A model generated the notes under the pieces. That model searched no databases. It was not told where the DNA came from and was given only the letters and a program-made list of their open reading frames with translations. A stretch of DNA of 64,000 nt from Lamellibrachia satsuma. Taxonomy: Eukaryota; Annelida; Polychaeta; Sabellida; Siboglinidae. Position numbers and translations under genes: made by a program. Below, one piece after another: positions 1 to 11,600 of this stretch. Positions within the stretch are counted from its first letter, which is position 1, and each line of letters begins with the position of its first letter. The stretch lies in the NCBI GenBank assembly GCA_033239005.1, contig BSQZ01000051.1:1080001-1144000 (forward strand), given 5' to 3'.

Positions 1-1480
1 GCGGCCTGTCACAACATGGTTTCGTTTAGCATACGTTTCGAGCCACCAGACTTGACGGCAAGTCACAAACTGGCAAGTCAAGTCTCAAGTCAATGACCTC
101 CAAGTCAACTCTCAAGTCATTTATCTGAATTCCAAATCAAGTTAAGTAAAAATGGGCGACTCGGGTCAGCCTCTACGACTCGAGTCGACAAGTATGCACA
201 TCACGACATCTGTTGCAAAGCAATAACCTATGCAAGGACTGCTTAACCTTACCTTACATGTCAATATAAAACAATATACATACAAGTCTCCTGAATACTG
301 AAGATGCCCACTTGGTCGGCAGATTCAGTATAGTTATGCAAAAATCGGTCGTGTAAACACCCCCGCGAGGCCGATTTTGAGTCAATATGTAGAATGTCTA
401 GACCTGTCGCTCATCTAAATTCACACGATAATGCGTTGGCGTACGACACGGCATCGTCCGACCAACTGGGACACAAATCGCTCGTATAAACCGGCTTTAG
501 GCGATTATACGTCATGAACTTCTAATCCAATTACACAAAAATGTAGGCGTAAGCAGGAACTCAGAGTGCATCTCGCAAGTATTCGAAAACGTGACATGTC
601 CGTAGCCAGACTGCAAAAGGTGTTGGATTTAGGAAAAAGTGTATCTTTTATAGAGGCACGCGACCAGGACACACCTTTGATGTGTGATGGGGGTTGGACA
701 ACACACACGGCTACGAGCATATATATTCTACGTGAATTACAAAATAAATAAGATATAAACAAAGCATAATATTGTATATTGGACATGGATACTTGCGTCT
801 TGGTACTTGTGCCTTCCTGTGGGAATAACGACGAGAAACGCCATAAACAGATATCATAAGGACAAGTAAATCCTCACTTGCGGTTAAATGGTGTTTACTC
901 CTTTCGAACCCACCTAAGACGCGAAGCGACGCGCATCGTACATGAATCACTGATCATAAATGATGTGGGCTGTCTCCACTTTAACTATGTACATCATTTT
1001 ATTGTCGTATGTCAAGGACACCCACAGACTTGCATCTATATAATTATTAACACACTGAAGTATATCATTGTGTCCCACCATTTACCGTAACACTATCCAT
1101 CCCAACCGATTTTAACCATATATTATGTTAATCTAATACTGTATAGCAATTGATAACCGACACCTGCCCTGGACACCTAAAGAACCGAAGAACTACTGTC
1201 ACTACAACTCACACTGGAATAGTTTAACGCTGGCGGTTGACGCGTCTTCGTACGACTGTTGGCTTCTATATACACTATACACCCCCGGTGGATACGCCAG
1301 ACACTAGCCGATGATGCAACAGAACAGACTAGTTTTTAGTTTGACAAAAAATAAACCACGTTTTGTCGATATACACGGGTTACAGGCAAATACATACAAG
1401 TTCAAAATATCATGGATATGAATATTATGTTGGTTAACGGCATATATTCCTTGCATTTGTCATTTGAAACATAGAAGCGC
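1..1480. other. Intergenic DNA, no gene recognised
   Basis: No open frame here resembles a known protein or sits between convincing splice sites. Bases 40-180 contain short reiterated words of the form caagtca and actcgagtc, a degenerate simple repeat. The stretch lies downstream of the zinc-finger gene, which ends at 1670 on the minus strand, so its left end is probably ordinary intergenic sequence. Confidence 0.5.
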
Positions 1481-1560
1481 GCAACATTTACCGAACAGTG
1501 TTTCTGTGTCGACGCATCTGATTGGTTGATACGGCAAGTGGGACAAAGTACAAATGCACG

Positions 1561-1566
1561 TTTATT
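1561..1566 (-). terminator. Candidate polyadenylation signal of the BTB zinc-finger gene
   Basis: The minus strand reads AATAAA here, about 100 nt past the TAG stop at 1670. This is the first canonical hexamer after the stop. A 3' UTR of only about 120 nt would be short but acceptable. Transcript evidence was not available. Confidence 0.4.
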
Positions 1567-1669
1567 AGTGGTGATTCTGCCAGGGGTGATAACAATGTCT
1601 CCACTGGGTAACGAGGATGAGTCGACCCACCGCCTGACGAAGGGGCGCGGGCATGGTCTACGTCGATGT

Positions 1670-2298
1670 CTAGCTGGGATTGTGTTTGAAGGCGCCGGGA
1701 GCGACCGGGCAGGGTGGCGTTACCGGGGCAGGTTGTCTCTGTCCCGCGTGCTGCTGGTACGGCGAGTACTGGGCCTGCTGCAGCGTGTACAACCACGGCG
1801 CCTGCTGCGTCACGTCACTCTGCTGCGGCGTCACGTATCTCTGCTGCGGCGTCGCGTTGCTCTGCTGCGGCGTCACGTGACTTTGTTGAGGAGCCACGTG
1901 ACTCGGCTGCGGCGTCACGTGAATTTGTTGTGGCGTCATCAACTGGCTCGGCTGTGGGACCACTTGGCTGTGCGCTGGAGGTTGCAGTTGCGACAGCGCG
2001 GTTCGTACGAGCGCCTGCGGCACCTGTACGTGCGACTGCGGTACATACATGATGCGTTGCGGCGTCTGTACGTGAGACTGTGTTGTGTGTGCGTGTGTCT
2101 GCTGCGTTAGTACGTGCGCCTGTGGTGTGTGTACGTGCGATTGTGGTGGCTGAACGTTGGAGTGTGCGGCCGGGGTCTCTGGCGTCGAGATGACTGGAGT
2201 CGCGGCGTTGACAGGCGCCTGCCGGGCGGCCGTCTGATCTGGCATCACGGGCGGCTGGGTCACGGCCAACATGGCGGGGGTAAACACCCCTACGACCG

Positions 2299-2329
<31 letters not shown>

Positions 2330-2811
2330 CAACTGGCTCGTGGCCAGACTCGTCAGATACTGGATCATGTCCTCACTGATGGTCGGCGTGCCGACCAGAT
2401 GCGGGACGACCGCAGTCGACATCACCTGATGCGTCGGCGACTGTGCGTCGGTCTCTGGCCGTGAGGCCGCTCGCTTAGCATGCGACGTACGGCGCGGCGC
2501 CTTCACTTTGTTGACGTCGTACGCGCTCATGTACCCGCGCAGCACGGCCGTCGCTGGGTGGTGCCGCTTCACGTGGTCCCTCAATTTGTCCTTGCGCGTC
2601 GTACGGTAGTCGCACTCTCCGCACGACACCGGCTTGATGGCCTCGTGAATCTTCTCGTGCCGCTGCATGTGCTTCCGACCCGCGAATGCCTTGCCGCAGA
2701 TCGAGCAGACGAAGTTCTTGATGCCCTCGTGAGCGTTCATGTGATCCTCGAGACGCGAGCGGCGGATGCTCGTGTACGTGCAGTCCTTGAACGTACAGCG
2801 GAACTTGTTCC
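1670..2811 (-). CDS. Exon 3 of the BTB zinc-finger gene (fingers 3-5 and Q-rich tail)
   Basis: The acceptor is cattccgcag before 2811. Three fingers follow (C656-C661-H674-H678, C686-C689-H702-H706, C714-C717-H730-H734). A low-complexity tail of about 295 residues then runs to the TAG at 1670. The exon is much more GC-rich than the surrounding introns. The opposite strand shows open frames across the tail, but these are shadows of the triplet-like repeat. Confidence 0.88.
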
Positions 2812-5800
2812 CTGCGGAATGAACGAGACAGTTAGGGGAGAGGTGGACCAGTTATAAATTGTGTTATTAAAATAAAAATTGTAATAAACAACATTGATCC
2901 AACATATATTAATACGCACGCGCACGCACGCATGAATGCACGCACATGTTGAAATGTTCAAAGAAATAATAGTATTTGTTGCAACTTACCCTGTTACATA
3001 TAGCCCAAATTTTCCCTATTTATCAATGAGATGACGCCAGTTTCAACAGTGGATGAGATCCTACTTAGTGAAGTCTGCCTGACAGTGATTGAGTTTTCTG
3101 TTTACTGTAAAAAAACAGTTAAATCTACTCTGGAGACAACACATCTGAACGCCCTATTGGCCAAGTAATTACCTCAATGACCTTTACAGTACTTACATAC
3201 ATTTCTAAAGATGACAACATATTAATTATTCCAAAACAATAACAAAAGTTGCAAATAAAAGTTGAGTTTGTTTACACATCATTTATTTTATAAGGTTTAT
3301 TTACACATTTGTTTACATACATGAAATATGGGTCTCAAAGAATTATTCCACCGAAGCACTTAGATATATCATAATTACATGATCGTACATTATGACACAA
3401 TGATTAATTTGGAGTAACTGCAAAGAGAAACTATAAACTATCACTGACATAAGTGTCTAAACATAATTATGTACTTTAATCTGAATTAATTATAACAACT
3501 GTGTAACATGTACTGTTTATCTATTATGTTTATTTATTTATATTTATTAATATATATTTATTATATTTCTTGTACAGCGCATCGATCCGCCATGCGGGAA
3601 TTAGCGCTATAGAAAATAGTATTATTATTATATTATTATTATTACTGCGAAATGCTAATTTTAAGTTTTTAAACTTCTTGCATTCTCCATTCAACATTTT
3701 ATTGTAGATTTTGTTGTATGCATTTTATTGTAGCTAATATTCAGTATAATGATCACTACCACTAGTGAATTTCCATACATGTCAACCTGTGAGGATCCAA
3801 ATGACTGAGACTTTTTCCACTCGACGAGGCATGCGTGCGCACGTTGGCACCGACGTCGTGCGCGCGTTGCGCGCGTCCAATCGCTCTCACACACTTCAAA
3901 CACAACACTCATGTAACCCATTCTGTCACACAGCACGATAAACAAGAAGTATCTAGTGAACTTATGTACATTTATATACAGAAAATGTGTGTCAACAGTG
4001 ATTGGGCAATTAAGGTGTGTTCCTGTGAGGCAGGTTGTAGTTCATTGTGGCTTTCTTGGACATATGTAGCACAGTCGCGGGTGGCTCATAGTAGGAGTGA
4101 GTGTCTGCCGTACAGTTCACCTTCACTGACAGAAGGACAGCGATGGTGTCCTGGGCCAACTCCGAGCGGTGTTCCGTGTCGATCTTGTTGACCATGGAGA
4201 AGACCCGCTCTGAGTCGGCGTTGTTGTGGGGCATGAGTAGATAAACCTTCACGACGGCTGAGAGGGTGGCGAAGGGATGATCTCCCCCTGCAGTGGTTCG
4301 TGTCGCCATGGCGGCCCAGAACGCATCCAAGTCCCCATCCATCGGTGGCAGCTCTGCGTCCGTAGCCATGGCGAACTCCATGAATTCCACTCGCAGGGTA
4401 TCAGAGTAGTCCTCCGGGAGCAGGTGTTCTGGCATTCCGCTCGGGTGACATGTTGTTACGCTTCTTCTTCGTGCGGAAATCAGATCGCGAATGAGCGCGC
4501 ACTTTGCCGCGAGACCAGGATGTAGGTCAAGCGTTCGCGAGAGAACCAAAATGTCGAAACGGAACGAAAAGTTCGTTCCGTTTTTGATATTTAAAATAAA
4601 AAATTGTACGTAACATTTTTTTCCGCGGTGACCGTCAAATGACGGAGATTTTCGTCTCTGTGACGGAGGTTTTCAGCGATGTTGAAATGACGGAGTCTCC
4701 GTACGAATGACGGAGGGTTGACATGTATGAATTTCTTACCTGCAAAAATACTCATTTAAATTTGCTAAGCAAAGGCTGTTGTTAGGGACTTTGTAAATAT
4801 AACAAAATCCATAATTCAAACAAATTGGATGTGGGTCGGGTCATCAAGAGTTCACTTGGATTATCACAACAAATTTGAAAAGTAGTTATTCTGAATTTTT
4901 CCCCGGTTGACATTTTGCAACAATTGGCTTTCCATCCACTGTACTGGTAGTTGCATGTAAAGTGCCTCCAATTCTGAGGGGTTTGGGTGGGTTGAGTCAA
5001 TCCTATCCAATTTTTATTATTATCATTAGAATTTTTTTTATTTACAAAGCACTTTAGATTTATGTTTTACCCTAAAAATGTTTCCACAGATATTGGAAAT
5101 TGTCGACAATTGTTAGTGAACATACAGAGTTGATAGGTATCCAAACAAATAACGTTTAAATAATATTAAAACAATTGTGTTTCATTAAAACACATTTGGG
5201 TGGTTCAAAATGAATATATATATACCATATTCAACATATTAGGCGTACATGCCCTAATTAGCATACACCCCCTTTTTTAATCAGCAGGATCCATAATTAT
5301 TGTAATCTTAGTGATGCACTTTTTAGTTGTTCTACACTAGACACCAAATCACACCACCAGTGTTAAACAGTTACCTTACTGTTTAGAGAAACAATTTGTG
5401 TATATATTTATATAAAACAGATTCGTTGACATTTTTCACGGCCCAATTTTTTTCAAGTGTACTGTAAGCTTATTAGGTAGAATACGGTAGTTGTAGTAAT
5501 ACCACATAATATGATTAAAACAATCAGACTTTGTACCTTTAACTTAACTACAGGTGTACATACCATTATGTTGCTTCTTGTGTACGTTGATGGACGCGAA
5601 GTGGATGGTTGCGAAGCCACACACCTCGCACAGGAATGGCGTTTCACTGCCGTGCCCCTTCATGTGATGTCTCAAGGCACTTGGGGTTGTGAAGGTACGA
5701 TGACATTTGCCACACTGGTGCATCGACCCCCCTGCATAGACAAACTCACTCATATAGACCACAACATTCCAAGTGCTAGAACAGAGGGCCTTTGCATTCA

Positions 5801-8050
5801 ACTAGTCTAAATAATTGTTTTCTCAATCCCTCTGATAAGTTCAACTATAACAAAATCATTATGATTTAATTATAATTACTGTCCGCAATCAGAAATGTTG
5901 AGTACTCATAATATGAATATATACTAAAAATATTACCTTAAATGTGTTTTTTAAATTGTAGTAATTTTAAGATTTTCAGTTTAACATGATTACACTCACA
6001 GTTAGAATTAACTTGGCACCAGACTCGGCGTCATTGGATTCTATGGGTAGATATGTTGTTTACGTACATGGTAATGTCCCATTGATCATAATTAATTATA
6101 TTATGAGTTATTTATAGCACTTGCATGCACCACAGAAATGTTGATTGCAATCCGAGCTTATTGTGACTGTTAACAGGATTTATGATTAAATAATACAAAA
6201 TAAATCTTCTCCAAGTGCCATGATAGACTAGTTTCCACTCATTTGTCCTGGTAAATTAATTACTTGCCTGGCTTGCGGCCACGCCTCTTTCTTGGCGCTG
6301 GCTCCAGTCCATTCTCAACTTTCACTTTCTGCTCTTGAAGCAAGTTCTCCTCGCCTGGCAGAACAACTTCGCCTGGCACTTCAATCGTCTGCGTACATAT
6401 AGTGACTGATTTGCTGGTTTTCTTCAATGCATTTTTTGGTGTGGCGTTTGCTGTCTTGGCTGCTGTATGTGATGTACGCGTTGTCCTATGTGACACTAGC
6501 TTTAACGGTCGTGATGACTTCCGCCTGGCACTTGTTCTTGCCACTGCAGGTGTGCCAGCACAGTTTTTGGCTGTCTTCTCTTGACTGGAGGCTGGTGCAA
6601 CTTTAGAGTAAAGAACATCACCGGCTTCATGGTCAACATACTTCCGTCGTTTCTTGGGCGGATACTGGTCCTGTTTCTTTGTTTCACTTTGTCGTCCTGT
6701 AGCATCTTTATCACCGTCTGCCTCCTCTTTCATCGTTGATTGCTCCAGGTCTAGCAAAGCTTTACGGAGTGGTTCGCTCCACTCCGTGTCAGTGTCAGAG
6801 TCGTTCTCTCCGGCTGCGATAACCTCACTTGAAACGTTCTCCTTCTTCACTGTCACAGCATCCTTCTGATGTGAGGTTCTGTCTTCTCGTTTCTTGATCG
6901 GCAATCGCTTTCTGTTTTTGTCGCTACTAACAGACTTGGCACCATTTGCAACATGACTATTTGTACTGTCGTTGCTGTTCAGCACTGGCCCCTCATGAGT
7001 CTTGATATTTTCTGCTTTCTCTTCTTCCACAATGGTCAACCGACGTGTTTCTTCTCGCAAACTGTTTTCTTCCTTCATTTTAAAATCTTCTTCTTCTTCT
7101 TGCCTTATTCTTTCTTCTTCCAGTTTTTGCTTTTCGTCATTTTCTTTAACCTCTTTCAAAAGTTCCATGACATTTGGCTGTGCCAATATCACATGCCCTT
7201 GTATTGCATCAATGGCCAGTATCTTGTCCATGTGGACTTTAGTGAGGATTTCTGCATTGACAATGCTCAACAGTTTGTCAAGACAACTCACACGGTCCGA
7301 GTATCTAAACACAACCCACTTGAGGATCACTTGTAAGATGTACCCTTCGATGTCGTTGTCACGTTCCGTGTTGCACCGACTCAGGATCTTCTGTACGTAA
7401 GATTCAGGAAGTTGTAGCAACTCCATTTCTTGAGCCAGAACTCCAAAGCTGGTTACTATAAAGTCTTCAACAATCATTGACAGTTTCTCTAGATTGTGCA
7501 TGACGCATATCTTGTATATGTCGAGCCAGTTGTTGATGTCAATGATCTTTCGCATGTGGAATTCGCAGCACTGTTTGACGTCAGCAACACCAAGCTGGCC
7601 AGCAACTGTAATCAGGTCGCTCACCGTGGCTAGACTGACAAGCAGGTCGCCCGAGTAGATGTAGTACAGAACCGACTCGAAAGCTCCCCTATCGACAGTA
7701 GTCAGGTTCATGTGTTGTAGCTGCCGATTGCTGTCGCCGTTGTCTGGCCGCGCACTGTGAAATGCGGCATGGAAGTATGCACTCCCGGCTGCCAATATCG
7801 CGCGATGCGCCCAGTAGCGCTGCCCGTCCACTTCGATGACAACATCGCAGAAAAAGCCATCTTTCCTCTGTTGTATCAGCTCTTGCGTAAAATTGTGGAT
7901 GTGTTGCTCGTTTTTGTACACTACGCGTTCGTTTTGAAGTTCTCTGTGAACAACGAAGTGCACGCTGTCTTTGTTTACATGCCGCTCCGTGTCTGTAGAT
8001 CGCGCAATCGCAGGGGGATCACTCGACGTTTCTCTCGACTCCCCCTTCAT
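1670..8050 (-). CDS. BTB-BACK C2H2 zinc-finger protein (ZBTB type), 3 exons
   Basis: Predicted nuclear DNA-binding regulator of 1030 aa. Exons are 8050-6268, 5731-5564 and 2811-1670. The BTB domain is at about residues 57-165 (FFCDVVIEVDG, then AHRAILAAGS) and BACK at about 170-270. An acidic coiled-coil stretch covers about 300-345 and an AT-hook-like RKRRGRKPG lies at the end of exon 1. Five C2H2 fingers span residues 601-734. The tail is rich in Gln, Pro, His and Val, with a run of about ten Gln near residue 812 and heptad repeats of the SHVTPQQ type. ATG at 8050 is the first in-frame ATG; the codon at 8056 is GTG. All phases agree only if intron 1 uses a GC donor at 6267. BTB mediates dimerisation and corepressor binding in this family. 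Ortholog identity was not assigned. Confidence 0.88.
1790..2160 (-). repeat. In-frame 21-bp coding minisatellite (SHVTPQQ-type heptads)
   Basis: Within exon 3 the protein repeats a seven-residue motif, best conserved as SHVTPQQ and degenerate towards QSHVHTP, QSHVQTP and QSHVQVP. At the DNA level the His-Val codons give CACGTG in several adjacent copies. Copy number and divergence increase away from the C-terminus. Function is unknown; such tails often act in transactivation or condensate formation, which is inference here. Confidence 0.75.
3520..3650 (+). repeat. 3' end relic of a non-LTR retrotransposon with an ATT-rich tail
   Basis: The string tgtacagcgcatcga followed by ttagcgctatagaaaa and then (ATT)n is the hairpin and tail arrangement seen at the 3' ends of L2/CR1-like elements, where AGCGC pairs with GCGCT. 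No reverse transcriptase remains upstream. It lies in intron 2 of the BTB zinc-finger gene. Confidence 0.5.
4010..4560 (-). pseudogene. hAT transposase C-terminal (dimerisation) fragment
   Basis: An open minus-strand frame of about 180 codons includes HNNADSERVFSMVNKIDTEH and RSELAQDTIAVLLSVKVN. These resemble the C-terminal hAT dimerisation region, where an NADSERxFS motif and a following helix are typical. There is no initiating ATG, no BED finger and no DDE catalytic domain, so this is a fragment. It sits in intron 2 of the BTB zinc-finger gene in the same orientation. A domesticated exon is possible but unsupported. Confidence 0.7.
4556..4730. repeat. Short palindrome and tgacggag repeats beside the hAT fragment
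   Basis: The sequence aacggaacgaaaagttcgtt is nearly self-complementary. It is followed by four spaced copies of tgacggag or its variants. Subterminal motif clusters of this kind are common in hAT ends, so this may be the 5' subterminal region of the relic. No terminal inverted repeat pair was identified. Confidence 0.35.
5243..5306 (-). repeat. Repeat C, copy 1 (inverted relative to 9783-9850)
   Basis: About 64 bp around catgccctaattagca and tcagcaggatccataa is matched in reverse complement at 9783-9850 with only a few differences. It lies in intron 1/2 territory of the BTB zinc-finger gene. It is probably an end of an interspersed element whose body I could not delimit. Confidence 0.6.
5564..5731 (-). 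CDS. Exon 2 of the BTB zinc-finger gene (C2H2 fingers 1 and 2)
   Basis: The acceptor is tttgtctatgcag at 5732 and the donor is ATG|GTATGT at 5564/5563. The exon encodes two complete fingers, C601-C604-H617-H621 and C629-C632-H645-H649, joined by a linker GSETPF that resembles TGEKPF. It enters with two bases and leaves one, in phase with both neighbours. Confidence 0.88.
6268..8050 (-). CDS. Exon 1 of the BTB zinc-finger gene (BTB, BACK, AT-hook)
   Basis: The single large 5' exon encodes residues 1-594 plus one base. The open frame runs into a TAA at 6262-6260, but the sequence CCAG|GCAAGT just before it is the classic consensus of a GC donor. Splicing there leaves one base, which joins the two spare bases of the finger exon. 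The GT at 6263-6262 would leave two bases and shift the fingers out of frame. Confidence 0.85.
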
Positions 8051-8052
8051 TT

Positions 8053-8069
8053 TCACCGCATTATTTCAT
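8053..8069 (-). promoter_or_regulatory. Two overlapping minimal uORFs ahead of the BTB zinc-finger start
   Basis: Reading the minus strand towards the start codon gives ATG-AAA-TAA (8069-8061), then ATG-CGG-TGA (8061-8053), which shares the A of TAATG. Two bases later comes the main ATG at 8050. If the mRNA leader includes this segment, ribosomes would meet two two-codon frames first. The transcription start was not determined. Confidence 0.6.
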
Positions 8070-8099
8070 GCTCCTCGTCGCAACAAAGTCGAAGTTAAA

Positions 8100-11000
8100 A
8101 CAACAAACATCATTCCCTACCACTCAAAGCTCGATACTGACGTGTCACTGTCAGTGTTCACAAGTAAGTTTGCAAAAACCAAGTTGAAATGCTAATACAT
8201 ATGGAAGACTCCTCCCTGTGTAGTGGAACCATTTTATGCGGATATTTGTGTATTGCGCATGTCGCATGACCTATAAAGCTGGTTTCGGGAGTAGTGAATC
8301 GACGAATCGAAAGGACTCTGGTTTTACTAGGGTAATTCAATTTATAAAAAGCAGACATAATGCTCGCTCAATCAACCAAACAACTAATGAATAATCTAGA
8401 TGGTCATGGTAAATGCAGTGTTTTGCGGCTTCCTTGATAAGATGATGATGTTGACATTCGCTAATTGGCTCGGATTTCAGTCGTCCTGACCATATCCAAA
8501 TAAATGTCCAGAAGTCAACGATTTGGGGCGGTCACTGCAAATTTGCGGGGATCGTGGAATAGGACATTTCGCATTTTTTATGTTGCAGACACGTCGCAGT
8601 TAAAGGTAGTCTGGCTGCACAAGTGACAAAAATCGAAGCCTCAAAATAATCGCGATAAGACTGTTATTACATATTTTTATGACACAACTCATTTAACAAA
8701 ATAAAAATGGGTCACGCCTCGGCAAGTAACAAAGTCGTAAATAAGACAGACATTCCAATAAATTGAATACTATTATTTCGGTTTGTTTACGTATTAAGAA
8801 GTCTTTATACATTCCCATTTTATTATGTCTATGGTAATGCACCAGGTTGGAAATGCTTAATTAATTATACATTTTATTGAATTGTGATATTATAACGATT
8901 TCCTTGAGAACAATCCGGGTTATCCCATATGCTAGCTAGAATGTTATCTTACCAATAAGCATGCATGTTTTATGTAAATGTCTGTATTTTAGGTTGCTAG
9001 GTGAACAAATATATAGGAATTCCAACAATATAATGTTGTTCTGAATTTCTTACACATGTAATTGTTCACCTTTCAGTAACCTGACTATTCTTAACTAATG
9101 CATGAATACTAGTTTTGTCTCACTTTCACAATTACTTAATTACCAATCATAATCAAAGTTACATAAGTATCAAAATTGATAAATATCTTTAGCTTTATAT
9201 TATTGGGCTGTTTACCGGTTGTTAAAAGTGGCAAATTTACCAACAAATTTTTTTACGTATAGGCTGATTATATATACTTTAGGGGTCACATATGCTCTCT
9301 ATTATAAGGGTCCCCATCTGTACATGTTGGAAAGATAGCCGCCCCAAAATATGTTATGATCATGTGTCCTTCTTTGAAAATCGTTTTTTCCTTCAAAATA
9401 ATGTATTACAAGCTCATCATTCACTGAGTTTCGGGTGTCTAAGCTTTCAAATGGCCCAACATACGTTGTAAAAAAGGAAACGCTTTTTTATTTACCTCTA
9501 AGTGTGCACTTTGGCCAAATCCTGGGTCTGCAATAAACGGGTGTGAGACACAAACAGGGAAATGCCCAAGAAAAGGGCTACCGTGTTCGACCTAATAAGC
9601 GTACACTATGCCTGAAAACAAAATTGGGCCATGGAAAAATGCCAAGGAATCTGTTCTGTAGGTGTACACCAAAATGTGTTTCTCTATACAATAAAGTAAC
9701 TGTGTCTAGTATAGAACAACTGAAAAGTGATGCCAACTGCTTAACACCAGATGGCAACACTTCAGTTGTTCCAATCTAGTCAGATTACAATAGTTATGGA
9801 TCCTGCTGATTAAAAAAGGGGATGTACACTAATTAGGGCATGTAAGCTTAATAGGTCAAACACTGTATATTTTGTAGATTTGTTAGGGGTCATCTCAAAA
9901 CATGACACAATTTGGAAGCAATATCATTTAACTTTAGGCCCCCTACCTCTACTTAAAATTACATTGACCTGTGGATAACTGTGAAAATGTCCCTCATGCC
10001 TAGCAACCACACACCACACAGTCATGCATGCCTAGCAACCACATATCACACAGGCATGCAGATGCAAACATTATTGTAGCAGAAAGTGATTTATTTGTTC
10101 CTCTTTCATCAGCACCCTTAGGCAAGATTTCTCCAGAAAGCAGTGCCAGGAATGGGAATAAAATTAAAATACCAGGAAATCAGTGTCACATGAGATAAGG
10201 GTTTACACTGCATCCATCTAGCAAAAACAAGATGTCCTAAGAAGGCAAACTTGTTAAACACTAATTTGGGTTGTCATCCTACTAAAACAAGAACCATCTT
10301 CAAAAAGACGGCATTTAAAATGTAAACATAATTTAATTTAATTTTAAGTACAAAATCAGTAGAACTTCAATTTAAGATTCTTTCCTTCCTTTCTTTCTAG
10401 CCTACTAGTTCTATCTGAAATCTATCAAAACATTTCTGGGAAGGCGTCAGAAACGAGGGAAAGGGGTTGTTTTTCAAAGGATGAAAATGGGGTCTCGAGA
10501 TCCAGAAGGGGTTATTTTTGTGGAAATGGGGTATATGAAGTAACTGTGAAATTTCATATTGCTGTTTGGTTCAAACCCTGCACAGCAGCGTAGAGCTACC
10601 AGGAGTTTTCTTTCATAAACAGTAAACACACTTTATTTTTGGCGTAACACATGCAGTTAATAAATCACTGCATCGGCGGCAATAAAAAATGCGCATTTTC
10701 TATTTTATTTTTATTCTATTAAACAAGCAAAAAAGTCTGGTCTTATGAACTCGGAAAATAAACAATGTTTTTTTTTGATAAATTAATCGGTGAATGATAT
10801 TAAACAGAAGTTGCTGTCAACCATAATGCCTGCAGATTCCAGTCTTTTTCAGCTATTATATAGACCTTTACAAGTTAAAGTTTGTGATGCAATAAATGAT
10901 TATATAATAACTTTTTCTTTCGTGTCACCATACTTTCCCCCACCAAAGCAAAACACAGGCTCTGGCACAGTTGTCAAAACCTGGCAGGTCATCTAGTCTG

Positions 11001-11270
11001 CAAGGCACTGGCAAGAGAAGGCAGCTTAGCATTTTGTATCACATATATTTAAGTATTAACAAACCATTGTAGCTTATATAAATTGAGCAACAAGATGACC
11101 TTGATGCAAGTCAAGCATGATAACATAGAACAATGGAGGCACATATTTAATAGCAAGCATGCAGATAAATTCATTATATTATTATATATGTAGAACTTAC
11201 ACATGTAATATTATGTACTGCAGATAGTATTGAAAGAAAAGTGATACACAATAAGAACCAATGCCTTGTG
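8100..11270. other. Intergenic DNA between the BTB zinc-finger gene and SAP30L
   Basis: The 5' flank of the zinc-finger gene begins here and includes ctgacgtgtcac at about 8138-8149, close to a CRE/ATF half site. No gene was recognised. The stretch holds repeat C (9783-9850), a tandem duplication of atgcctagcaaccaca (about 9998 and 10027) and otherwise AT-rich unique-looking DNA. Confidence 0.5.
9783..9850 (+). repeat. Repeat C, copy 2
   Basis: This is the inverted partner of 5243-5306. Sequence upstream (about 9200-9780) is AT-rich and carries an open frame of 78 codons without similarity to anything I recognise. The two copies flank exon 1 of the BTB zinc-finger gene. Confidence 0.6.
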
Positions 11271-11286
11271 ATATAACACACAAAGT

Positions 11287-11600
11287 ACACCTGTAGTATC
11301 AACACAGAATTATGTAATAATACATCATGTAATACCACGATATACCAAGCAGTACCAACAGGCAGTACTAAGTTACTAACACAGCATGGTGTAATAACAC
11401 ACAATGTAGTTCCATAACACACCAGGCAGTACCAACACAGCATGGGGTAATAATACATGATCTAGTATCATGATACACCAGGCAGTACCAACACATCATG
11501 GTGTAATAATACATCACATAGTACCACGATACACCAGGCAGTACCAACAGCATGCCGTAATAATACACAATGTAGTACCATGATACATCATAGTATTACA
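11287..11600. repeat. Minisatellite, unit about 56 bp
   Basis: About five to six diverged copies of a unit are visible, with the landmarks ccaggcagtaccaacaca, catggtgtaataataca and tagtaccatgatacac. Two open frames on the minus strand are products of the repeat and not genes. Confidence 0.85.

Noticed and set aside
1526..2464. Large plus-strand open frames (194 and 116 codons) rich in Arg, Leu and Val
   Set aside because: They are shadows of the Q-rich repeat tail of the zinc-finger gene on the opposite strand, caused by the repeat lacking stops.
6260..6267. BTB gene ending at the TAA at 6262-6260 as a fingerless protein
   Set aside because: The GC donor just before it gives perfect phase with two finger exons downstream. 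A read-through isoform remains possible and is noted as a finding.
9543..9779. A 78-codon Cys/Lys-containing frame as a small peptide gene
   Set aside because: No signal peptide, promoter or splice context was seen, and it abuts repeat C.
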